Virus record (IMG/VR): IMGVR_UViG_3300025102_000015
Coordinates: 1 to 64,000 of that record
Strand: one strand, 5' to 3'
Source of the DNA: a virus
Length of the DNA stretch: 64,000 nucleotides
The notes below the pieces were generated by a model. It did no database searches. It saw only the letters and a list, made by a program, of their open reading frames with translations, and was not told where the DNA came from. Positions 48,327-56,823 of the stretch are shown here, piece by piece (within the stretch, counting starts at the first letter, position 1; each line of letters starts with the position of its first letter). The position numbers and the translations under genes were made by a program.

Positions 48327-51116
48327 ATGCCAGAGAGTCTTTCACAACAACGTATATCAGATCAATACACATCTCTATTACATATAAGCGGTGGTAGTAT
48401 TGCTTCTTGGGATAGGCGTAGCGCTGGAGAACATCCAGCTAAAGTGGCAAAAGTATACGACGGTGCTGGAAATGTTACTGGTATTTCTTTAAGTTCAGCA
48501 GACGATAGATTTATTATTAATAACTTCACTAAGCCTATAGGCTGGTCCTATCAAAAAGAGTGGTTGGATGCTTTTTTTCCTATTAATGTTATAATAATGA
48601 CAACAAATTTTGTAAACCCAGGAACGAGAATAATGGGTACAAGATGGGTTCTGCAATCAGAAGGATTATTTACAGTTGGTGCTGGAACGTATACTGATAA
48701 AAATAACGATACTTTTACTTTTACTGCAGGAAATAATAAGCAAAGAAATGGTAATAATCTTCAACAGGGTGATATAGCTGGTGAGTATAGAGCCCCTGTA
48801 TTATTAGAAGATCTACCAAACCATACCCACACAACTAATACTAGGACAGAGATAGTTCCAGCTGGTAAACAAGGTGAAGGTACAAATGTTGGTTTTATAT
48901 ATTACTTCGGAGATACTATTAACCCGAAACAATTAACTGGTGAGGATGAGCGTTATCTAGATAGTGATGCTATTGTAGCATTTCAAAATAATACCGAATA
49001 CAACGATCAATTAAATTACCGTGATTATTTAATTAAAACTCGTCATGAGCAGGGTAGAACATATACTGATGCAGATTTTGATCCACAATATTCAAATCAA
49101 TCACTGAGAGGCTGGGCGCAGCCATCTGCTGGTGGCCCTGGTTGGGGTGGTATGTTAAATACAACAGGTAAATTTATTGGCAATAGTCCAAGACCAATTG
49201 ATGTAAGATGGACATTTCAAGGTACAGAGTATTTTATTGCTAGACCTATATTTGATCCTCGTACACAGAGTAGAGTGCATCCAGGTAGATTTACAAATGC
49301 AGATTTACTTAAAGCACGTGATTTTATCATCGGTGTTCTCGGGGTAAAAGAAGCACAAAAAGCGTTAGCGGGTGTTAATAGATTGATAGAGTTAAACGAA
49401 TTACCGGAGCAAGCACGTTTTGGTGAAAATTTATATTATGGATTAGTTCCAGGTTCAAGAGTTGTTGAATCCACAACTACTGGTCAGTGTATAGGTCATA
49501 ATAATATACCACCAAATTACCCAGTATATTTTTGGAGACGTGTACCTCTTGATTCTGTTGATAATATACCTCCAGCTGAACGACCAAGAGAAAACTTACC
49601 ATTTGAGCTTATTATCGATAGTAATCAAAAGTCTACTAAAGGGAATGTATTTAATTTAAATAGGTGGGCAGTAGATAATGGTTGGAATGGTCAAGCTGCT
49701 TGTCGAATTATTATTGACACTGGCGTTTACATTTACTCTGATGATCCAAATGATGATAAGGTACCAGGGATGATTATAGATGATTTTCCTGGTGGTTTAA
49801 CCTTAATAAACAAGGGATTTATTATGGGTAGAGGCGGTAACGGCGGTAGTTTTTATTCTGACGCGCAAAATGGTGGAGATGCTATACATGTTATTGGAAA
49901 CTCTGAAATTACTATCGATAATACTGCTGGTGGTATTGGTGGTGGAGGTGGCGGTGGTTCTGCTTCTCTAGAAGGGGAATCAGGAGGCGGCGGTGGCGCC
50001 GGTGGTGGTTGGGGCGGTACGTCTACAATATTTCAATATCCAGGGTGGGATTTCGGTGATGGGGATGGTGGTCTAGTAGATATATCTACAGTAAGAGGTG
50101 CAAGGAATGATTTATGGAAAACTACTGCTGCTGGTGGAGCAGGTGGCGCGCCTGGTGAACTTGGCAGTAACGGTCGGTGGTATAATAAGTTTACTAGTCA
50201 GTATTCATTACAATTATTTAAATCTAGAGGTGATATTGTAACAATTGGCTGGGGACCATTGTGGCCTGCATTACCAGGTGTAGGTGGACAAGCCGGGGGG
50301 AGCGGTGCTCATGGAAGAAGAAGAAAAGGCTACGATGATCAAGGGACTGGTGGTGGAGGTGGCCGTATACTAACAGCTACTGCTTATGGTGGCGGGACAG
50401 GCGGTATTCCTGGAGCACGTTTCGGTGCTATAGATGCTGATGGTAACTTAAAAACTGATGGCCCGGAGTGGAGTAATACAGCACCGCGTAATAACGGATC
50501 AGTTAATGTACAGGTAATACCTAGGCCAGGTAGATCAAGAGATAAAGTAATTGAAACATATGTAACAGCTTATAATAGAAGTCAACCATATCGTGGTTGG
50601 AACTCTGGTTATACGTTAAGACAAGCAAGAGGATTTGGTGCTGGTCGAAACTGGGCAGTAGGTCCTCACTGGAGAGCTGATCAGGTTAATAATAATACAC
50701 CTGGACTTCCTTATATTGTAGCTGGTGTAAATAAACCAGGTAGGGGATCTCATACAGAGTTTGGTACTACAACAACTTTAAATTATAATGGATTTTCATA
50801 CTTATCACCAACCGGTTGGGATGGTTATAACCATAGATCTGCTTTAGTACGTGGTGGCAGTACTAATCAACCTGGTGTATATGAGATTGCACCAGTTCGT
50901 AGAATAGGTGGGCAAGATCTTTGGGCTGCGCGATGGACTGAATATGTTAGTGCAGGTGGCGGTGGCTGGGGAGCAGCTGGAGGCCAGTCATGGGCTTCTA
51001 CTAATCCAAGAAAACCTGGAAATGGTGGATTTACAGTAAAAGCTACGGCTGGTACTGTTACTATAATAGGTGGTTTAGTATATGGTGAAACTCAAGGAAA
51101 TGTCAACATTAGATAG
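48327..51116 (+). CDS. Glycine-rich receptor-binding protein with gp10-C/collar module
   Basis: 929 residues. The start MPESLSQQRISDQYTSLLHI is shared with the next gene. Residues about 70-400 contain an EWLDAFFPINVIIMTT block, the collar-type LPNHTHTTN and GHNNIPPNYPVYFWRRV, the end of gp10-C-type domains. Beyond residue 430 comes a separate glycine-rich domain: GGGGGGGSASLEGESGGGGG near residues 540-560 and later GGGGWGAAGGQSW, a polyglycine fold of the type seen in phage adhesins and Gly_rich domains. Probably host-range determining. The His motif may bind metal, as in T4 gp12. Confidence 0.75.
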   Translation: MPESLSQQRISDQYTSLLHISGGSIASWDRRSAGEHPAKVAKVYDGAGNVTGISLSSADDRFIINNFTKPIGWSYQKEWLDAFFPINVIIMTTNFVNPGTRIMGTRWVLQSEGLFTVGAGTYTDKNNDTFTFTAGNNKQRNGNNLQQGDIAGEYRAPVLLEDLPNHTHTTNTRTEIVPAGKQGEGTNVGFIYYFGDTINPKQLTGEDERYLDSDAIVAFQNNTEYNDQLNYRDYLIKTRHEQGRTYTDADFDPQYSNQSLRGWAQPSAGGPGWGGMLNTTGKFIGNSPRPIDVRWTFQGTEYFIARPIFDPRTQSRVHPGRFTNADLLKARDFIIGVLGVKEAQKALAGVNRLIELNELPEQARFGENLYYGLVPGSRVVESTTTGQCIGHNNIPPNYPVYFWRRVPLDSVDNIPPAERPRENLPFELIIDSNQKSTKGNVFNLNRWAVDNGWNGQAACRIIIDTGVYIYSDDPNDDKVPGMIIDDFPGGLTLINKGFIMGRGGNGGSFYSDAQNGGDAIHVIGNSEITIDNTAGGIGGGGGGGSASLEGESGGGGGAGGGWGGTSTIFQYPGWDFGDGDGGLVDISTVRGARNDLWKTTAAGGAGGAPGELGSNGRWYNKFTSQYSLQLFKSRGDIVTIGWGPLWPALPGVGGQAGGSGAHGRRRKGYDDQGTGGGGGRILTATAYGGGTGGIPGARFGAIDADGNLKTDGPEWSNTAPRNNGSVNVQVIPRPGRSRDKVIETYVTAYNRSQPYRGWNSGYTLRQARGFGAGRNWAVGPHWRADQVNNNTPGLPYIVAGVNKPGRGSHTEFGTTTTLNYNGFSYLSPTGWDGYNHRSALVRGGSTNQPGVYEIAPVRRIGGQDLWAARWTEYVSAGGGGWGAAGGQSWASTNPRKPGNGGFTVKATAGTVTIIGGLVYGETQGNVNIR

Positions 51117-51134
51117 TATTTTCAAATTGTGACA

Positions 51135-51140
51135 TAAATA
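51135..51140 (+). promoter_or_regulatory. Late-type promoter element TAAATA
   Basis: TAAATA 8 nt before ATG 51149. Confidence 0.55.
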
Positions 51141-51148
51141 ATAGTAGT

Positions 51149-52228
51149 ATGCCAGAAAGTTTAACAAATCAATTTATATCTGATTTTTACACTTCTTTGC
51201 TCCATTTAAGTGGTGCGGAGTTAGGGGATACTTTAAATAAAGTTTTTGATGGTGCTGGTAATTCTACAGGACTTGCGTTAAGTGGTGATAGAGTTATAAT
51301 TAATAATTATATATACCCTGAAGGACCTCTATCTGAACCAATAGAATGGTTAGATGCGTTTTTCCCTGTTGGTTGTCTCCAATTAACTTTTGATAATATA
51401 AACCCTCAAACAAGAATAGCTGGAACTACTTGGGAGATAGCTGCAGAAGGAAGGTTTTTAGTGGGTGTTGGTGGTCATACAGATAAAAACACCGATTATA
51501 GAAAATTTTGTGAAGATGGCTTACCTCCTGAGTCTGGTAACAGAGCAGGTGAATATATGACAGAGCTTAATGTTGGTAACATGCCAGCACATACACATAC
51601 AACTAATGTTGGTTCTAATGATGTATTTGTATCTACCGGTACAAGTGTTGCTAATGGCCAGCCCTTTGTTGCAACAGGGGTAGGTGTGACAAATTCAACA
51701 CAAGCATGGCAAGAGCAGCAACGGGCAAGAAACGCGTTAGGAGCAGCGAGTGGATGGAATTGGAATAATCAGTTTGGAAACAGAACAGCAAATAATGATG
51801 ATCCACAAGATATTGTAAGAAGATCACTTGATCTTAATTTTCAATTAGGTTCTGCTGCAAACTATGATCCGGATATAAGAAGCAGATATCTAAGTAATAC
51901 ACAGTTTCAATATAAAGAAGTAATCGGACTATGGAATGGTGAAACGCGATTTGTAGCGAGTAAATCGCCTTTAGGTAATGGATCGCAGTGGGACTTTAAT
52001 GCTTATAGTTGGTGTATCGAGAAGGGTGCTGTGGATGTAGGGTCAGCACAAGCTGGAGAGCTAGCTAATAATGCTAGCCGTGCAAGTGTTGTAACAAGAG
52101 ATAATCAGCAAGTTAATTTTAATGAAGGATCTGAGAGCATTAGACAATCTACGTCTGTAGGTGAAGGTAAAAAACATAATAACATTCCTCCATCATATGG
52201 AGCATATGTATGGAGAAGAATAGCATAA
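51149..52228 (+). CDS. Short fibre with gp10-C-type domain, paralogue of upstream gene
   Basis: 359 residues. The start MPESLTNQFISDFYTSLLHL parallels the upstream protein; then FFPVGCLQLTFDNINPQTRI, GTTWEIAAEGRFLVGVGG, MPAHTHTTN and a C-terminal HNNIPPSYGAYVWRRIA. This is a full gp10-C/short-tail-fibre domain without the glycine-rich extension. The paired genes look like a duplication with one copy extended into an adhesin. Confidence 0.78.
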   Translation: MPESLTNQFISDFYTSLLHLSGAELGDTLNKVFDGAGNSTGLALSGDRVIINNYIYPEGPLSEPIEWLDAFFPVGCLQLTFDNINPQTRIAGTTWEIAAEGRFLVGVGGHTDKNTDYRKFCEDGLPPESGNRAGEYMTELNVGNMPAHTHTTNVGSNDVFVSTGTSVANGQPFVATGVGVTNSTQAWQEQQRARNALGAASGWNWNNQFGNRTANNDDPQDIVRRSLDLNFQLGSAANYDPDIRSRYLSNTQFQYKEVIGLWNGETRFVASKSPLGNGSQWDFNAYSWCIEKGAVDVGSAQAGELANNASRASVVTRDNQQVNFNEGSESIRQSTSVGEGKKHNNIPPSYGAYVWRRIA

Positions 52229-52234
52229 AAAATC

Positions 52235-53785
52235 ATGGCAAATATTACTATAGTAAAATTAAAAGTTAGAAGAGGTACTGATAGTCAGCGTCAAGACATT
52301 GTATTAGATCAAGGAGAGGTTGGTTATACTCTTGATTCTAAGAGATTATTTGTTGGTGACGGAGCAACTTACGGTGGTACTGTTGCTGGTAATAAAGCAG
52401 TAGGCCCATTTGCATCAGTTGCTAGTTTAGGTCCAGGTGCTGGGGAATCTCCTTACTTACAAATCGGTGACCTTGGATATGCAGATAGTCGGTTATATAT
52501 TTTAACTGGAGCTAGCTCGACTGGTAAAGCATATACTAATGCTTTGTCAGGATGGGCATATATAGGCAATATACCTGATGATACATCTATCGAATTTGAT
52601 AGTAATAATAAGCTTTCTGTTAAAAACCAAGGTTTAGATTCGCAAAATATAGGTACAACATTTTTTGGAGATGGTTTATTATCATCTAATACAGAGGCTG
52701 GGCAAGCAAGTGTAGCATTCAATACAGACTTTTTAGAGTTATCAAGTGCTGCTGGAGTAAAAGGGAGGCTAACACCTAAGCAGAATTCTATAACAAAGCG
52801 AGAAATAAAGGCTTTATTTCCATCTGCAAGTGGTTTAAAAGGCGGGGACGGTGAAGAGTTATCTCTCAGCGTTAATGAAGATCAATTTAAGTTTGATGTT
52901 AATAATAAGTTAGAACTTAAGAGTGTTGGATCATTATCATTTCCTATATCTACATGGGCTGGACCAGGCGATGGAACATCCTCAACAGAGGGTAGATTAG
53001 GTGGTGGTTTAACTGTAAATACAGCATCTAATAGACTCGAAACAACATTACAATCTGTTGACGGAGCACTTTTAATAAATGATAACGGCGTTGTAACATT
53101 AAATGGATCTACTTCAGCATTTCAAGAAATGCCTTATGTTAATGTAGAAAAGGGGTTAGTCACTGACGTACAAAGCTCTATATTTGATGTTGTAACAGCT
53201 ACTGGGTTATCTGGTGCAGGTGCTGGTGATGGTGTGCCAATTGGTTCTATTTTACCACATGCGCAAGCGTTTAGCACCCCTCCCGCAGGTTATCTATTGT
53301 GTGATGGTCATGCATATGATGCAAATACTGATCCGAAGTATAGACAGCTTTTTGATAAGATAGGTACTGTATATGGAGGTACAGGAATGTCTCTCTTTAG
53401 AGTACCGAGTTTAACTGGTGGTGACGTTATGCTTTACGGTGCAGATGGTGCTATTACAGCAAGTACAAAAACACTATTCTTAAGTGCTACTGATGATGAT
53501 CCTAACGGACTGCAGCAAAATAATTTAAGCGCCTTTGGTGTTAACTTTATTATTAAATATGCTGAAGATCCTGTTTTAAACATCTTTAATGGCGCTCCTA
53601 ATCAGGTGAGTCAGGGATTTTTAGGTAAATATGCACAGCAAGTATGTAACGGATTAGATTCAGGTGGAGGTGCAGTATCTTTAAGTTCTGCTGGATTTAT
53701 TACCATGGCTTTATCCGGTGCTGTGCGTAATAGCGGTAGTAATGAAACATTTGATAGATTTGCAATACCGGTTTATAGCTATTAA
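52235..53785 (+). CDS. Mtd_N-type and collar-domain tail fibre
   Basis: 516 residues. Residues 1-50 (VKLKVRRGTDSQRQDIVLDQ, GEVGYTLDSKRLFVGDG) match the N-terminal module of the Bordetella phage major tropism determinant. The C-terminal third has a tail-collar domain: VPIGSILPHAQAFSTPPAGY, LLCDGHAYDAN and FRVPSLTGGD. A Ser/Asn-rich middle links them. Likely a tail fibre or tip. It is followed by a second copy of this layout. No reverse transcriptase is seen, so a diversity-generating system is not supported here. Confidence 0.8.
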   Translation: MANITIVKLKVRRGTDSQRQDIVLDQGEVGYTLDSKRLFVGDGATYGGTVAGNKAVGPFASVASLGPGAGESPYLQIGDLGYADSRLYILTGASSTGKAYTNALSGWAYIGNIPDDTSIEFDSNNKLSVKNQGLDSQNIGTTFFGDGLLSSNTEAGQASVAFNTDFLELSSAAGVKGRLTPKQNSITKREIKALFPSASGLKGGDGEELSLSVNEDQFKFDVNNKLELKSVGSLSFPISTWAGPGDGTSSTEGRLGGGLTVNTASNRLETTLQSVDGALLINDNGVVTLNGSTSAFQEMPYVNVEKGLVTDVQSSIFDVVTATGLSGAGAGDGVPIGSILPHAQAFSTPPAGYLLCDGHAYDANTDPKYRQLFDKIGTVYGGTGMSLFRVPSLTGGDVMLYGADGAITASTKTLFLSATDDDPNGLQQNNLSAFGVNFIIKYAEDPVLNIFNGAPNQVSQGFLGKYAQQVCNGLDSGGGAVSLSSAGFITMALSGAVRNSGSNETFDRFAIPVYSY

Positions 53786-53788
53786 ATA
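53783..53788 (+). promoter_or_regulatory. Late-type TAAATA sharing an upstream stop codon
   Basis: The TAA stop (53783-53785) opens TAAATA, 9 nt before ATG 53798. Confidence 0.5.
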
Positions 53789-53797
53789 TTTTAACAC

Positions 53798-55459
53798 ATG
53801 TCCATACAAATTTTAGAAAACACATTATTAAAACTTCTTGTTAGGAGAGGTACGAATTTTGATCGACAGCAAATAACATTAGAAACTGGCGAATTAGGTT
53901 ACACAACTGATACAAAGAGATTATATATTGGTGATGGTACAACTAAGGGTGGTATTATAGTTGGAAATAAATGGGCAGGTGAAGCAGCTGATCTAACATC
54001 ATTAGCACCTGTAGCGAGTGGTGATTATGCATATGATACAGATAATCGTGAATTTAAAATTCTAGTTAAAGGTACAGGAAGCGTAGCAGCTGATTGGGTA
54101 ACTGTTGCAACATATTTAAGTGCATTTAACCCATCTATTAATATTGACGCCAATAATAGGATATCAGTTGGTACATTATCAGCTGGTAATTTTTCTTTAA
54201 ATGCAATAGGAAATTCCTTAACAATCGATGGATCAGAAAAATTAGCGTTAAGTTCTACTATAAGTATAGACAAGATTACACAGAATAGTACGGGCTTAAC
54301 TGATTATCTTACTCTACCATCAAAAGTAGATGTAGGTGGTGTACCATATACTTTTCCTACTACAGGTCCGCAAAAAGAGGACTTTTTGGCTTTCGAAAAG
54401 AGTAATGGCGCTGGGGGATCTCAACTTGCTTGGAAAGTACCCAAAGAAGTTTTAACAGCTGTTGCACCAACCACAGCTGCTTTAATTCCGGTTGGTTCTA
54501 TTCAAACATATGCCGGTCCATTGACAAGTGCACCATATGGTTGGTTGAATTGTAACGGGCAAGCTGTTAATGCTGTAACATATTCTGAGCTTCTCACTGC
54601 TCTTAATGGACAATATGGGCGTAATTTTACAGATAATACTTTCAATGTTCCAAATTTAAGTTCTACATTTATACATGGCTTTGATTCAACAACCAACAGT
54701 CTAGGAGCTCAATTCCCTTCTCGTGGAGTAGGATTATCGGCTCAAAAAACAACACTTTCAGCTGTTGGTATGAATTTTATTATCAAAGCTTTTGGCGGTG
54801 TAACTAATCCAACATATACCATTGGTAAAAACTTATCTGCTACTATTACTTCAGGATCAGGTGTTACACAAAATGTAACCGATACAGCCTTTAACCCACT
54901 TAGTGGTGAAGTAAGAATAACAAGACCACAGCCTGGTATGCAAATATACGATACACCGAATATAGAACATACCTTTAAAATGCCAGGTGGTGTATCGTAT
55001 GTTAAGTTTTACGTAACCGGGTCAGGATCTCCCGGTGATAAGCAATCGGGTAACGCCGGTGCTACAGCTATTGGATATCTTTCTGCAAAACCCGGAACAG
55101 AGTTTCCAGTTATTGTTGGAGCCGCTCCAATTGGACTTACTAGCGGACAAACTAGTTACATATATGAACCTAAAGCAGATGGTAATGATCCAATAGTTAC
55201 AGCGCCAGGTGGCGCGTTTGGTTCAATAGACGCTGCGTCTCCAACAATTGCTGAAAGTGGATATTTACCGACAGGTACATTAAGGATTTTAGGTGGGGTT
55301 GGATTTATCGATACAGACGATGGTGGAGATGAAGAAGATGTTGGTGGAGCTGGATTTTATGGACACTCACCTGCATATGGCGGGGGTGGAGGGTCACATG
55401 CTGATAAACCCGCAAGTGCTGCCGTTGCAACTGGTGTTGTTGTGTTTGAATGGAACTAG
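53798..55459 (+). CDS. Mtd_N-type and collar-domain tail fibre with Gly-rich tail
   Basis: 553 residues. Mtd_N module: LLKLLVRRGTNFDRQQITLE and GELGYTTDTKRLYIGDGTT. Collar: IPVGSIQTYAGPLTSAPYGW, LNCNGQAVNAVTYSELL and FNVPNLSSTFIHGFD. The C-terminal 170 residues hold a beta-type sandwich followed by GGAGFYGHSPAYGGGGGSH, again glycine-rich. Paralogous to the upstream gene. Candidate receptor-binding protein. Confidence 0.8.
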   Translation: MSIQILENTLLKLLVRRGTNFDRQQITLETGELGYTTDTKRLYIGDGTTKGGIIVGNKWAGEAADLTSLAPVASGDYAYDTDNREFKILVKGTGSVAADWVTVATYLSAFNPSINIDANNRISVGTLSAGNFSLNAIGNSLTIDGSEKLALSSTISIDKITQNSTGLTDYLTLPSKVDVGGVPYTFPTTGPQKEDFLAFEKSNGAGGSQLAWKVPKEVLTAVAPTTAALIPVGSIQTYAGPLTSAPYGWLNCNGQAVNAVTYSELLTALNGQYGRNFTDNTFNVPNLSSTFIHGFDSTTNSLGAQFPSRGVGLSAQKTTLSAVGMNFIIKAFGGVTNPTYTIGKNLSATITSGSGVTQNVTDTAFNPLSGEVRITRPQPGMQIYDTPNIEHTFKMPGGVSYVKFYVTGSGSPGDKQSGNAGATAIGYLSAKPGTEFPVIVGAAPIGLTSGQTSYIYEPKADGNDPIVTAPGGAFGSIDAASPTIAESGYLPTGTLRILGGVGFIDTDDGGDEEDVGGAGFYGHSPAYGGGGGSHADKPASAAVATGVVVFEWN

Positions 55460-55491
55460 TTGCTTTATAGCGTAGAGAAAATAACTACAAT

Positions 55492-55659
55492 ATGGAAGAA
55501 GTTATAGTTGAAGGTCTCGATTTTGAAGACTTTGTAACTCTAAAACAAATTTTAGCTAATAACACTAGCTTTAGATATGGTGAAAGTCAACTGCATGCTG
55601 ACACCAGTATTTTAATTGAAAAGATAGATAAAATTCTTCAAGTCTTTGATGAAGAATAA
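55492..55659 (+). CDS. Small acidic protein (55 aa)
   Basis: MEEVIVEGLDFEDFVTLKQI begins a mostly helical, acidic peptide with a second helix SILIEKIDKILQVFDEE. Located between the fibre genes and a 70-residue gene; its TAA stop is part of the next late-type promoter. Possibly a fibre chaperone or small structural peptide. Not recognised. Confidence 0.5.
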   Translation: MEEVIVEGLDFEDFVTLKQILANNTSFRYGESQLHADTSILIEKIDKILQVFDEE

Positions 55660-55662
55660 ATA
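55657..55662 (+). promoter_or_regulatory. Late-type TAAATA sharing an upstream stop codon
   Basis: The TAA stop of the 55-residue gene (55657-55659) opens TAAATA, 5 nt before ATG 55668. Confidence 0.6.
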
Positions 55663-55667
55663 CTTGT

Positions 55668-55880
55668 ATGAATACAAGTGTTTGCAGAGCTAATGCACTC
55701 TGCGAAGAATTTTCCGACTACGTTATATATGATAACGAGTCTGAAAGTATCCTTGTCAATATACCATTCGAGCACTTTAAAACGGTACATTTAGAGTTAT
55801 CAAAGTTAGGTTACATGTTAGTGTTTAAAACACAAATCAAAAAAACAAAATCTCTAACCTGTACTTTTATAAAGGAATGA
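55668..55880 (+). CDS. Small hypothetical protein (70 aa)
   Basis: A small alpha/beta protein (EFSDYVIYDNESESILVNIP, then a helix FKTVHLELSKLGYMLVFK). Late-type promoter 5 nt upstream. Not recognised; perhaps a small structural or assembly protein for the neighbouring fibres. Confidence 0.55.
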   Translation: MNTSVCRANALCEEFSDYVIYDNESESILVNIPFEHFKTVHLELSKLGYMLVFKTQIKKTKSLTCTFIKE

Positions 55881-55885
55881 GTAAT

Positions 55886-55891
55886 TAAATA
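55886..55891 (+). promoter_or_regulatory. Late-type promoter element TAAATA
   Basis: TAAATA 5 nt before ATG 55897. Confidence 0.6.
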
Positions 55892-55896
55892 TATAT

Positions 55897-56823
55897 ATGG
55901 CAGCATTAGCAGGATTTCCAACAGATATATCATTACCCGCGGAGGCAAGATATTATACCTTCGTCGAAGTTGGTAAATCTTTTAATTCAAATTATGATAT
56001 TACGTGGTCTTTTCAATATAAGCTACCGAGTACTAGTTTTGGTACAACAGCTAAATCTCATAATTATGAATTAGGTTTTTCAACGTTTTTAACTAATTTA
56101 CCTAAACCTCTATCTTGTCTACCTGGACAATATATTGGTGATCAAGACCCAGAATTTGTATTATCAGCAAATGCACTGCTGACGGAAGGATATACCGCCG
56201 CAGGTGTTTTATCCTCTTCTGAACCTTTAAAAACAGAAGGCGCTTCTACAGTTTTACTCCAAGGGGCTGTACTTAGTGGTATGTTAGTTAAAGTAGCGTT
56301 TGATTCTACTGGTAAATACGCGTTAACAGGTAGAGATGATCGACCCGGGGTAAAGCCTCACCAAGTATTAAGAGAATCAATTATAACACGAGACTTTTTA
56401 CATAATGTAGTTGTTAATAACCACCTTTCTTCCATTTCTACTACATTTAGTACTATATCTACAGATACATATAGAACTTTAAGATTTAGGTATGTTGATC
56501 TTGGACGAACCCTGTATGTTGATTCACGAGAGAGTGATACTACAACATATACTTTACTAACAGCTATTAACCTCGGTACAAGATATAGTACTCTTTCTAA
56601 TATAGAAAACATTTATTGCGGGTTTGCCTTCTCTACTCCAATTTCAGCGAATTATGCAGCAACTGCTGCTGCTTATCAATTAAGTGCAAAAGACTTTTTC
56701 TTAAGAAACTTTCATGTTGAAGGGTATGAAGGAAGTGAGGTACTTACTGAAACTATACGTACACCTCGTTTAAGTTCAGTGCCTAGTACTCCATTTACAA
56801 CTGTTACTAACATTACTGCATAA
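55897..56823 (+). CDS. Lectin-like (concanavalin-type) tail protein
   Basis: 308 residues. A beta-sandwich pattern resembling concanavalin/LamG lectins: ITWSFQYKLPSTSFGTTA, GVLSSSEPLKTEGASTVLLQ, GMLVKVAFDSTGKYAL, and a C-terminal YRTLRFRYVDLGRTLYVDSR and AKDFFLRNFHVEGYEGSEV. These are features of glycan-binding domains in tail fibres, recognised by pattern only. Its ATG lies in a fibre cluster; the 1176-residue protein begins at the last base of this gene. Confidence 0.6.
   Translation: MAALAGFPTDISLPAEARYYTFVEVGKSFNSNYDITWSFQYKLPSTSFGTTAKSHNYELGFSTFLTNLPKPLSCLPGQYIGDQDPEFVLSANALLTEGYTAAGVLSSSEPLKTEGASTVLLQGAVLSGMLVKVAFDSTGKYALTGRDDRPGVKPHQVLRESIITRDFLHNVVVNNHLSSISTTFSTISTDTYRTLRFRYVDLGRTLYVDSRESDTTTYTLLTAINLGTRYSTLSNIENIYCGFAFSTPISANYAATAAAYQLSAKDFFLRNFHVEGYEGSEVLTETIRTPRLSSVPSTPFTTVTNITA

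Noticed and set aside
52235-55459. Possible diversity-generating retroelement, because the fibre proteins start like the major tropism determinant (Mtd)
   Set aside because: The N-terminal module is shared by many fibres. No reverse transcriptase, accessory protein or template repeat was seen, and the variable C-lectin fold of Mtd is absent.
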